DNA of 20,754 nt from assembly GCA_038235705.1 (NCBI GenBank), contig JBBSTR010000043.1, positions 1 through 20,754 on the forward strand, written 5' to 3'. Origin of the DNA: CANKBT01 sp038235705. GTDB taxonomy: Bacteria > Actinomycetota > Actinomycetes > Mycobacteriales > SCTD01. How positions within the stretch are numbered: the first letter of the stretch is position 1; each line of letters starts with the position of its first letter. Shown piece by piece: positions 14,415 to 20,754 of the stretch. Below the pieces are notes generated by a model. The model ran no database searches, was not told where the DNA came from, and saw nothing but the letters and a program-made list of their open reading frames with translations. The position numbers and the translations under genes are program-made.

Positions 14415-15796
14415 GGAGCCTGCAAGACGCCGAGCCCGCCGTGTTCTGGTGGGACGACGACGCCGCACCCGAGCCCCTGCCGTGCCTGACCGGTGACGCG
14501 GACGCGGAGCTCGTCATCATCGGAGGCGGGTTCGCGGGGCTCTGGACAGCGGTGCGTGCGCGCGAGCGCGGCGTAGACGGTCCGATCGTGCTGCTGGAGG
14601 CCGACCGCTGCGGCAGCCGGGCCAGCGGCCAGAACGGCGGCTTCTGCGCGGCCAGCCTGACCCACGGAGCGCCGAACGGCTGGGCCCGGTGGCCGACCGA
14701 GATGCCGGTGCTCGAGCGGCTCGGCGAGGACAACCTCGACGGAATCGAGACAACGGTCGACCGCTACGGCATCGACTGCGACTTTCACCGCCCTGGGGCG
14801 CTCGACGTCGCGACCGAGCCGTGGCAGGTCGCCGAGCTGGCCGAGCGCTCCGAGATGCCGTCGCCGACCGGTGCCACGAGCGTGCTGCTCGACACCGAGC
14901 AGGTGCAGGCGGCGCTCGCCTCCCCCACCTACCTCGCGGGACTCTGGGAGCAGCGCACCACCGCGCTGGTCGAGCCCGCCCGGCTCGCGTGGGGGCTCCG
15001 GGCGGCAGCGCTGTCGCTCGGGGTCGATGTGCACGAGGGCACCCGAGCGCTGGGCGTGGGGGACGAGAACGGACGGGTCACGGTGCGGACCGAGCACGGG
15101 ACCGTGCGCGCACGTCAGGCCGTGCTCGCGACCGGGACGGCTCCGCCCCTGCTGCGACGGCTCTCGCTGATGACCGTGCCGGTCTGGGACTACGTGCTCA
15201 TGACCGAGCCGCTGAACCCCGCGCAGATGGCCTCGATCGGCTGGGCGGACCGCCAAGGCGTCGGGGACTCGGCAAACCTGTTCCACTACTCGCGGCTGAC
15301 CCGCGACAACCGGGTCCTGTGGGGCGGCTACGACGCCGTCTACCACTACGCCAGCGGCCGCGACGAACGTTTCGGGCAGCGGCCGGAGACCTTCACGCTG
15401 CTGGCCCGCCAGTTCGCCGAGGCCTACCCCCAGCTGGCCGACGTCGTCTTCACGCACCGGTGGGGCGGCGCGATCGACACCTGCACCCGGTTCGCGGCCT
15501 TCTACGGCCTCGCCCTGTCCGGTCGCCTGACCTACGCCGGGGGCTTCACCGGGCTCGGCGTCGGGACGACCCGGTTCGCCGCTGACGTGATGCTCGACCT
15601 GCTCGGTGGCGTGACCACCGAACGCACCTCGCTGTCCATGGTCCGTCGCCGTCCGACCCCGTTTCCCCCCGAGCCGGCGCGCTCGCTGGGGATCGCGCTC
15701 ACCAAGCGCTCGCTGGCGAAGGCCGACGCCACGGGCGGCCGACGCGACCTTTGGCTGCGCACCCTGGACCGGGCAGGGCTGGGCTTCGACTCCTGA
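14411..15796 (+). CDS. FAD-dependent amine oxidoreductase (DAO/PuuB-like), second copy
   Basis: A 461-residue flavoprotein of the same superfamily as the protein at 8805-10196. The FAD motif LVIIGGGFAGLWTAVRARE is near residues 34-52, the SGQNGGFC segment near 71-78, and the C-terminal HRWGGAIDTCTRFAAFYGL plus TYAGGFTGLGVGTTRFAADV complete the FAD site. The GTG start overlaps the PotC-like stop (14411-14414), so it is the last gene of the transporter operon. It ends 3 nt before the convergent aldehyde dehydrogenase with no visible terminator. It probably oxidises the imported amine or a derivative; the two copies differ clearly, so they may use different substrates. Confidence 0.9.
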   Translation: MRSLQDAEPAVFWWDDDAAPEPLPCLTGDADAELVIIGGGFAGLWTAVRARERGVDGPIVLLEADRCGSRASGQNGGFCAASLTHGAPNGWARWPTEMPVLERLGEDNLDGIETTVDRYGIDCDFHRPGALDVATEPWQVAELAERSEMPSPTGATSVLLDTEQVQAALASPTYLAGLWEQRTTALVEPARLAWGLRAAALSLGVDVHEGTRALGVGDENGRVTVRTEHGTVRARQAVLATGTAPPLLRRLSLMTVPVWDYVLMTEPLNPAQMASIGWADRQGVGDSANLFHYSRLTRDNRVLWGGYDAVYHYASGRDERFGQRPETFTLLARQFAEAYPQLADVVFTHRWGGAIDTCTRFAAFYGLALSGRLTYAGGFTGLGVGTTRFAADVMLDLLGGVTTERTSLSMVRRRPTPFPPEPARSLGIALTKRSLAKADATGGRRDLWLRTLDRAGLGFDS

Positions 15797-15799
15797 GGG

Positions 15800-17260
15800 C
15801 TACTCCCCCAGGTAGGCCATCACGTGCTTGACCCTTGTGTAGTCCTCAAGGCTGTACATCGACAGGTCCTTGCCGTGCCCGCTGTGCTTGAAGCCGCCGT
15901 GCGGCATCTCGGCCACGATCGGGATGTGGCAGTTGATCCACACGCAGCCGAAGTCGAGCCGGCGGGTGACCCGCATGGCCCGGCCGAAGTCCGACGTCCA
16001 GACGCTGCTCGCCAGCCCGTACGGCACGTCGTTGGCCCACCGGACGGCCTCGTCCTCGCCGGAGAACCGCTGGACGCTGATCACCGGTCCGAAGACCTCC
16101 TGCTGGACGATCTCGTCGTCCTGGCGCAGGCCGGCGACGACGGTCGGCTCGACGTAGAAGCCCCGGGAGTCCTGCCGCGAGCCGCCGGCGGTCACCGACG
16201 CGTGCGACGGCAACCGACCCAGGAAGCCCAGCACCCGGTCCAGCTGGTTCGCGTTGTTGACCGGCGGGACCATGGCGTCCTCGTCGCCGGAGCCGTTCGC
16301 GGCCGTGGTGGTCGTCGCCTTCGCCTGTGCGGACAGCTCGGCGACGAACTCGTCGTACACCCTTTCGTCGACCAGCACCCGACTGGCCGCGGTGCAGTCC
16401 TGCCCGGCGTTGAAGTAGCCGCCGACCGCGATCTCCTCAGCAGCCCGCTTGAGGTCGGCGTCGGCGAAGACCACCACCGGCGCCTTGCCGCCCAGCTCGA
16501 GGTGGGTGCGCTTGAGGTCGGCTGCCGCCGAGCTGGCCACCTCCATACCTGCGCGCACCGAGCCGGTGATCGAGACCATCTGAGGCGTCGGGTGGGTCAC
16601 GATCGAGCGTCCGGTGTCCCGGTCTCCGCAGACGACGTTGAGCACGCCCGGCGGGAAGAACTCGGCCGCCAGCTCGGCCAGCAGCAGCGTGCTCGCCGGG
16701 GTGGTGTCGGACGGCTTGAGCACCACCGTGTTGCCAGCCGCGAGCGCCGGGGCGAACTTCCAGACCGCCATCAGCATCGGGTAGTTCCAGGGGGCCACCT
16801 GACCGATCACGCCGATCGGCTCGCGTCGCACGAACGAGGTGTGCCCGGCCATATACTCCCCGGCGGACTTGCCTTCGAGCACCCGTGCAGCGCCGGCGAA
16901 GAACCGGATCTGGTCGAGCATCTGAGGCACCTCTTCCGAGGCGGTCAGCCCGAGCGGCTTGCCGGTGTTGCGGCTCTCCAGAGCGATGATCTCCTCGGCA
17001 CGGGCCTCGATCGCGTCCGCGAGCCCCAGCAGCGCCTTCTGGCGGTCCGCCGGGGTGGAGTCGCGCCACGTCCCGAAGGCCCGATCGGCGGCTCCGTACG
17101 CGGCGTCGACATCTTCGGCCGACGAGACCGGGGCCGTGCCGAAGACCTCGCCGGTGGTCGGATCCACCAGGTCGGAACGAGTATCGCCGCGACTGTCGAC
17201 GTAGTCGCCGTCGACGAAGTTTCGGAGGGTGACCTGGTTGGCGCTGGCGTCCTGGCTCAT
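15800..17260 (-). CDS. Gamma-aminobutyraldehyde dehydrogenase-like aldehyde dehydrogenase
   Basis: A 486-residue NAD(P)-dependent aldehyde dehydrogenase. The catalytic cysteine is C289 in NAGQDCTAASR, the general base is E255 in HLELGGKAP, the oxyanion asparagine is N159 in VAPWNYPM, and K182 in VLKPSDTTP binds the cofactor. The C-terminal INCHIPIVAEMPHGG and FKHSGHGKDLSMYSLEDYT segments strongly resemble PatD-like gamma-aminobutyraldehyde dehydrogenases. It would oxidise 4-aminobutanal from putrescine to GABA, completing the pathway fed by the aminotransferase or oxidases nearby. A -10-like TAGGGT at 17272-17267 lies six bases before the ATG with GTGACG 18 bases further up, so it may be leaderless and separately controlled. 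Confidence 0.92.
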   Translation of the reverse strand: MSQDASANQVTLRNFVDGDYVDSRGDTRSDLVDPTTGEVFGTAPVSSAEDVDAAYGAADRAFGTWRDSTPADRQKALLGLADAIEARAEEIIALESRNTGKPLGLTASEEVPQMLDQIRFFAGAARVLEGKSAGEYMAGHTSFVRREPIGVIGQVAPWNYPMLMAVWKFAPALAAGNTVVLKPSDTTPASTLLLAELAAEFFPPGVLNVVCGDRDTGRSIVTHPTPQMVSITGSVRAGMEVASSAAADLKRTHLELGGKAPVVVFADADLKRAAEEIAVGGYFNAGQDCTAASRVLVDERVYDEFVAELSAQAKATTTTAANGSGDEDAMVPPVNNANQLDRVLGFLGRLPSHASVTAGGSRQDSRGFYVEPTVVAGLRQDDEIVQQEVFGPVISVQRFSGEDEAVRWANDVPYGLASSVWTSDFGRAMRVTRRLDFGCVWINCHIPIVAEMPHGGFKHSGHGKDLSMYSLEDYTRVKHVMAYLGE

Positions 17261-17266
17261 TTCAGG

Positions 17267-17296
17267 ACCCTATCGCCTGAGGATCTTCCTCGTCAC
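17267..17296 (-). promoter_or_regulatory. Leaderless-type promoter of the aldehyde dehydrogenase
   Basis: On the minus strand GTGACG (17296-17291), 18 bases and TAGGGT (17272-17267) resemble -35 and -10 elements. Only six bases separate the -10 from the ATG at 17260, and no good Shine-Dalgarno is present, so the message would start about at the start codon. Confidence 0.45.
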
Positions 17297-17328
17297 GCCC
17301 GGGCCGGGAACGCGATCAGCGGCTGGCG

Positions 17329-17334
17329 TAGCGT
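17329..17334 (+). promoter_or_regulatory. -10 element for a leaderless ABC ATPase transcript
   Basis: TAGCGT fits the TAnnnT actinobacterial -10 consensus and ends exactly seven bases before the ATG at 17342. The intervening CCCGGCC contains no Shine-Dalgarno. This spacing is the hallmark of leaderless genes in actinobacteria. No clear -35 was found. Confidence 0.45.
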
Positions 17335-17341
17335 CCCGGCC

Positions 17342-18235
17342 ATGCTCGAGCTCGACGACCTCCACAAGTCCTACGGAGACCTGACGGCGCTGGACGGCGT
17401 CAGCTTCACCGTCCCCCGCGGCACGATCTTCGGCTTCGTCGGCACCAACGGTGCCGGGAAGAGCACCGCGATGCGGATCGTGCTCGGCGTGCTCGAAGCA
17501 GACTCTGGGCGGGTCCGCTGGGAGGGCCGCGACCTCGACGTCGCGACCCGCCGTCGGATCGGTTACATGCCGGAGGAGCGCGGCCTCTACCCGAAGATGC
17601 GTGCGGCCCACCAGCTGGCCTACCTCGCCGAGCTGCACGGAGTGTCCCCGGGCGCCGCGGACAAGGCGGCCCGGTACTGGCTCGACCGTCTCGGCCTCGC
17701 CGAGCGCGCCGACGACGCGGTGCAGACGCTCTCGCTCGGTAACCAGCAGCGTGTCCAGCTCGCCGCCGCGCTGGTGCACGACCCGGAGGTGCTGGTGCTC
17801 GACGAACCGTTCTCCGGCCTGGACCCGGTCGGGGTCGACGTGATGGCCGGCGTGCTCCGCGAACGCGTAGCCGCCGGGGTCTCCTGCGTCTTCAGCAGCC
17901 ACCAGCTCGAGCTGGTCGAGGGGCTCTGCGACCGGGTCGGCATCATCCGGGCCGGGCGGATGGAAGCGGTCGGGACGGTGACCGAGCTGCGTCAGGGCCG
18001 CGAGGGCCACCGCCTGCGCATCGACGTGCAGGGGGCCGAGGCCTGGGCCGGCCACCTGGCGGTCACCGTGCTCGAGGACGGGACCAAGGACGGCGTACGC
18101 AGAACCGTGCTCGACCCCGGCGACGTCGGTGAGCAGGACGTGCTGGACGCCGCACGCCAGGCCGGCGACGTCATCCATTTCAGCCGGGTCGAGCCGACGC
18201 TCACCGACCTGTTCCGCTCGATGGTGTCGGCATGA
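17342..18235 (+). CDS. ABC-2 type transporter ATP-binding protein (NatA/EcsA-like)
   Basis: A 297-residue ATPase. Walker A is GTNGAGKST at residues 34-42, the signature is LSLGNQQRV at 130-138 in place of the usual LSGGQ (a variant common in this NatA-like branch), Walker B is LVLDEPFSGLDP at 151-162 and the switch histidine is H187 in FSSHQLE. Residues after about 215 form a C-terminal accessory domain of the DUF4162 kind. YMPEERGLYPKM is typical of the family. The stop overlaps the permease start as ATGA (18232-18235). The pair probably exports something (sodium, drug or peptide are all known in related systems); the cargo cannot be read from the sequence. No link to the polyamine cluster is evident beyond position. 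Confidence 0.92.
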   Translation: MLELDDLHKSYGDLTALDGVSFTVPRGTIFGFVGTNGAGKSTAMRIVLGVLEADSGRVRWEGRDLDVATRRRIGYMPEERGLYPKMRAAHQLAYLAELHGVSPGAADKAARYWLDRLGLAERADDAVQTLSLGNQQRVQLAAALVHDPEVLVLDEPFSGLDPVGVDVMAGVLRERVAAGVSCVFSSHQLELVEGLCDRVGIIRAGRMEAVGTVTELRQGREGHRLRIDVQGAEAWAGHLAVTVLEDGTKDGVRRTVLDPGDVGEQDVLDAARQAGDVIHFSRVEPTLTDLFRSMVSA

Positions 18236-19416
18236 GCGACCTGTCCGCGGGCGCCACCGTCGCCCTCATCGCCCGACGCGAGATCACCGAACGCACCCGG
18301 GAGCGGGCCTTCAAGATCACGACCGGCGTCACGCTGCTGATCGTGGTCGGGGCGATCATTGCCATCAAGATCTTCGGCGGCGGACCGACGACCTACGACG
18401 TGGGCGTCGGCCCGGGCCAGCAGGCCGTCGCCCAGGTCCTGGTGGCCCAGGCAAGGCAGTCCGACACGAAGATCCAGCTGACCGAGCTGCCCGACGCCGC
18501 GGCCGCGAGAGACGGGTTGAACGGCGGCGACCTCGACCTCGCGCTGGTCGACGGAAAACTGGTCGTCAAGAAGGATCTGCCTGCCGAGCTGCGGTCCCTT
18601 GCGTCCTACGCCAGCCAGCAGGTGCAAGCCCAGCAGACGCTCGGCGACGCCGGGGTCGACGGGGCGACGATCGGCAAGGCGTTGTCGCCGGCGCCGCCGA
18701 CCGTGCAGACTCTGGAGAAGATCGACCCCGACCGCAGCACCCGGCAGGCGGTCGCTTTCATCGCGGTGATCCTGCTCTACGGCCAGCTCATCAGCTATGG
18801 CATCACGGTGGCGAACGGCGTCGTCGAGGAGAAGTCGACCCGGGTCGTGGAGATCCTGCTCGCGACCGTCCGCCCACGGCGGCTGCTTGCCGGCAAGGTG
18901 CTCGGGGTGGGTGCGATCGGGCTGGTCCAGCTGCTGCTGATCGCGGCCGTCGGCGTCGCCACCGGCCTCGCGACCGGCACGTTCTCGCTCAGCGGCGGGG
19001 TGGTCGGCATCATCGTCCAGGTTCTGGTGTGGTTCGTGCTCGGCTACACCTTCTACGCGGTCTTGTATGCCGCGGGCGGAGCCACGGTCAGCCGCCAGGA
19101 GGACCTGCCGAACGCGACGAACCTCCTCACCTTCCTGGTCGTCGGCAGCTTCTTCGCGGCGATCTACGCCAGCAACGCGGCCGGGAGCACGGTCGCGACC
19201 GTCCTGTCGTACGTCCCGCCGTTCTCCGCCCTCGTCATGCCGATCCGCTACGCGGCGGGCGACAGCACCTGGTGGGAGGTGCTGGTCGCGATGGGGCTGC
19301 TGATCGTCGCGACCGCCGCCCTGCTGAGCCTGGCGGCGCGGATCTACGAGAACGCGGTGCTACGGACCGGTGCCCCGACCGGGTGGCGCAAGGCGCTGCG
19401 GAGCACCTCGGACTGA
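18232..19416 (+). CDS. ABC-2 type transporter permease (NatB-like)
   Basis: A 394-residue membrane protein. It has an N-terminal cytoplasmic amphipathic part, a first membrane span near residues 29-48, a large extracytoplasmic domain to about residue 168, then about five further spans in the C-terminal half, the last near 340-362. The segment GITVANGVVEEKSTRVVEIL followed by PRRLLAGKVLG is a hallmark of the NatB/YhaP-type ABC-2 permeases, at the interface with the ATPase. The ATG overlaps the ATPase stop, so subunits are made together. It converges with the decayed sequence that follows, 7 nt away, without a recognisable terminator. Confidence 0.92.
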   Translation: MSDLSAGATVALIARREITERTRERAFKITTGVTLLIVVGAIIAIKIFGGGPTTYDVGVGPGQQAVAQVLVAQARQSDTKIQLTELPDAAAARDGLNGGDLDLALVDGKLVVKKDLPAELRSLASYASQQVQAQQTLGDAGVDGATIGKALSPAPPTVQTLEKIDPDRSTRQAVAFIAVILLYGQLISYGITVANGVVEEKSTRVVEILLATVRPRRLLAGKVLGVGAIGLVQLLLIAAVGVATGLATGTFSLSGGVVGIIVQVLVWFVLGYTFYAVLYAAGGATVSRQEDLPNATNLLTFLVVGSFFAAIYASNAAGSTVATVLSYVPPFSALVMPIRYAAGDSTWWEVLVAMGLLIVATAALLSLAARIYENAVLRTGAPTGWRKALRSTSD

Positions 19417-19423
19417 GGGTGCC

Positions 19424-19744
19424 TCACGGGGTCCAGATCGCTCCCGTGCCCAGCAGCACCGGGCGGGGGACGGGATCGGTGAAGCGGAACCCCGCCCCAG
19501 ACGAACAGCCGGTCGTCGACCCAGGACGTGGCGAGTGTGCCGCTCCCGAAGTCGCCGAACGCCTCCGGCATGCCCGCAGGGGTGGCGGGGAGCCAGGTAT
19601 CGGTGCGGGTGTCCAGGAGTGCCCCGTCTGCGATGGCCTTGTAGCGCTCCGACGACGGGGCACCGAGGTGCGCTGCAGGGCCGTGCGGAGCAGCCTCGGC
19701 CCGTACGCCAGGACGAACGCATCGAAGTCCGCCGCGTTCGTCAC
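19424..19744 (-). pseudogene. Decayed fusion of a SigE-like sigma factor start and a Kelch-like protein end
   Basis: From a GTG at 19744 the frame reads VTNAADFDAFVLAYGPRLLR, then TALQ, which looks like the first 24 residues of a SigE/SigM-type sigma factor (region 2 start). The similarity then stops. In another frame, from about 19670, the sequence reads LGAPSSERYKAIADGALLDT, followed by RTDTWLPATP and SWVDDRLFVWGG, typical of a Kelch-like beta-propeller blade. After WGG the sense continues only in the first frame, as FRFTDPVPRPVLLGTGAIWT, ending at the stop at 19424. So at least two frame changes and a large internal loss are needed to explain it. Sigma and Kelch genes are often neighbours in actinobacteria (recalled). 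Family assignment of these short pieces is tentative. Confidence 0.5.
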
Positions 19745-19784
19745 ACCCTGAGGAGCACCTGGACCGGCTGTGGCGTTCCCGACG

Positions 19785-20171
19785 TCAGACGCGCGCGACC
19801 TTGACCAGCACGTCGGCATACGAAAGCAGCGCTCTGAGGTCGTTCGGATGGGACGTGACCACCGTGCACCCCGGCACGCCGACGGTGACCGCGGCCACGA
19901 GGGCATCGACGGCAGCGACAGATCCCGCCCGGCCGGTCCTGGTACGGAGCCGTGCAGCGGCGCGGGCAAGGCCCTCATCAACCGGTACGAGCTGGCACCT
20001 GCGGAGAAAACGGTCCACCCCGTGGTCACGGCGGGGGTCACCGGTCAGCACCTCGCACAGCACCGCGACCGGGACCAGCGGGGGGCCGTCGATCTCAGCA
20101 GCGAGCGCCCGGACTGCGGCGCGGTCGGCGACCAGCGCCGAAACCCCGCCAGCGTCGAGGACCACCCTCAC
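19785..20171 (-). CDS. PIN domain toxin, VapC-like
   Basis: A 128-residue PIN-domain protein, the RNase half of a type II toxin-antitoxin pair. Acidic metal-binding residues are D6 (VRVVLDAGG), E40 (LCEVLTGD) and D89 (AAVDALVAAV). The last strand reads VVTSHPNDLRAL, where most PIN proteins have TSDPxDL, so the usual fourth acidic position is H108; D111 might replace it. The start is the GTG of a GTGA overlap with the antitoxin stop (20171-20168); a longer frame exists upstream, but it runs through the antitoxin gene. Likely cuts tRNA or other RNA when freed from its antitoxin. Weakened activity is possible but not shown. Confidence 0.85.
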   Translation of the reverse strand: MRVVLDAGGVSALVADRAAVRALAAEIDGPPLVPVAVLCEVLTGDPRRDHGVDRFLRRCQLVPVDEGLARAAARLRTRTGRAGSVAAVDALVAAVTVGVPGCTVVTSHPNDLRALLSYADVLVKVARV

Positions 20172-20422
20172 GCAGAACGAACGTGCTGCACGTCCGGGAT
20201 CGACAGGCCCCGAGCCCACTCCTCCGCCGCGAGACGTTCGGCTTCGGGCACAGGACCCTGCTCGGCATCCATCTCGTCGGCCAGCGCCCGGAACGACGCC
20301 ATCTTGTCGCGCCGCTCCAGCTCGTCCTGCAGCGCCTGGGTGGTGATCCGGGAGATGTTGAGGTCGGCCTCCCGGGCCCGGGCGAGCACGGCGTCCGGGA
20401 CGGTGATGTTCACGCGGGCCAT
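20168..20422 (-). CDS. VapB-like ribbon-helix-helix antitoxin
   Basis: An 84-residue protein. The N-terminal MARVNITVPDAVLARARE followed by LNISRITTQALQDELERRD is a ribbon-helix-helix DNA-binding domain of the CcdA/VapB kind. The acidic C-terminal tail, about residues 40-84, would wrap and inhibit the toxin. The ATG at 20422 has TAGGG about seven bases upstream; a GTG two codons earlier has no usable ribosome binding site. Its stop overlaps the toxin start, the standard antitoxin-first order. It probably represses its own operon by binding near the promoter, which would lie in or upstream of the DUF4440 gene 9 nt before it. Confidence 0.85.
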   Translation of the reverse strand: MARVNITVPDAVLARAREADLNISRITTQALQDELERRDKMASFRALADEMDAEQGPVPEAERLAAEEWARGLSIPDVQHVRSA

Positions 20423-20431
20423 GCGCACACC

Positions 20432-20754
20432 CTACTCAGGGGGGTGCGACATCTCCTCGTACGGTGTGCCCTGGTGGCGCAAGACCCGCCAGACCCCGTC
20501 CGTACGCCGCCACAGCGAGGTGCGCCGGGCCTGGACGGTCTCGTAGCGCAGCAGCACCAGGTCAGGGCCGAGCACGGTCCCGTCGAAACCGGCACCCACG
20601 GTGGTCTCCGGCACGGCCACGATGGCCTCGACCATCTCCGCCCGGGTCCAGAGGCGACCGGACGCGCCGATCTCGGCGAACTGCGGGTCGAGCAGCGCTT
20701 CCACCGCCTCACGCGAACCGCGGGTCTCCGCCGTGAGCAAGCCGCGCTCCAGCA
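20432..20754 (-). CDS. DUF4440/NTF2-like protein, 5' end missing
   Basis: The frame is open to the window edge, and the residues visible start LERGLLTAETRGSREAVEAL. LDPQFAEIGASGRLWTRAEM near the start, the middle VLLRYETVQARRTSLWRRTD and the closing VWRVLRHQGTPY are characteristic of small SnoaL/NTF2-like DUF4440 proteins. About 107 residues are visible to the TAG at 20434-20432, so only a few N-terminal residues are likely lost. An internal TTG at 20740 is not needed as start, because the sequence before it still fits the family. Function is unknown; these proteins form small cone-shaped dimers. It lies 9 nt upstream of the antitoxin and may share its transcript. Confidence 0.85.
   Translation of the reverse strand, partial: LERGLLTAETRGSREAVEALLDPQFAEIGASGRLWTRAEMVEAIVAVPETTVGAGFDGTVLGPDLVLLRYETVQARRTSLWRRTDGVWRVLRHQGTPYEEMSHPPE

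Noticed and set aside
19424..20041. A single 205-residue minus-strand protein spanning the toxin gene and the remnant
   Set aside because: Its N-terminal half is an out-of-frame shadow of the PIN toxin; only the part from 19744 carries any family resemblance, and that is broken by frame changes.

Overview
The window is GC-rich, about 70% by eye, with codon use dominated by G/C third positions, frequent GTG starts, tightly overlapping operons and leaderless-type promoters. All of this points to a high-GC Actinomycetota chromosome. No rRNA, tRNA, phage, insertion sequence or CRISPR array was seen. Reading left to right there are five blocks.

(1) Positions 1-6350, minus strand: a DNA-damage-type operon. 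It runs DUF6504 protein, SAV_6107-type HEPN protein, then error-prone polymerase DnaE2, followed by a SAM-dependent methyltransferase and perhaps the first codons of another gene at the left edge. About 280-325 nt upstream of DUF6504 sits a LexA-type SOS box directly downstream of a match to the PafBC-dependent promoter motif, so both actinobacterial damage regulators could act here. The usual partners imuA and imuB are absent from the locus. The long leader is rich in inverted repeats, and a tandem repeat separates the HEPN gene from dnaE2.

(2) Positions 6360-6821: a gene-free stretch with two tandem hairpin repeats that show a compensatory base-pair change, and a long inverted repeat that may end the next operon.

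(3) Positions 6822-17260: a polyamine (putrescine/spermidine type) uptake and catabolism cluster. On the minus strand lie a class III aminotransferase, its translationally coupled Lrp/AsnC regulator, and a FAD amine oxidoreductase. On the plus strand lies a five-gene operon with overlapping or closely spaced ends: Tat lipoprotein binding protein, ATPase, two permeases and a second FAD oxidoreductase. A gamma-aminobutyraldehyde-type dehydrogenase faces it. Together these would import a polyamine, deaminate it by transaminase or oxidase, and oxidise the aminoaldehyde towards GABA or a related acid, probably under Lrp/AsnC control.

(4) Positions 17342-19416, plus strand: a NatA/NatB-like ABC-2 export pair with a leaderless-looking start, divergent from the dehydrogenase.

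(5) Positions 19424-20754, minus strand: a decayed remnant that appears to join the start of a SigE-family sigma factor to the end of a Kelch-like protein, then a VapBC-like toxin-antitoxin pair, then a DUF4440/NTF2-like protein cut by the window edge.

The most interesting part is the dual-regulator damage promoter and structured leader driving a HEPN-DnaE2 operon without ImuA/ImuB. Family assignments come from recognised motifs, not from database searches.
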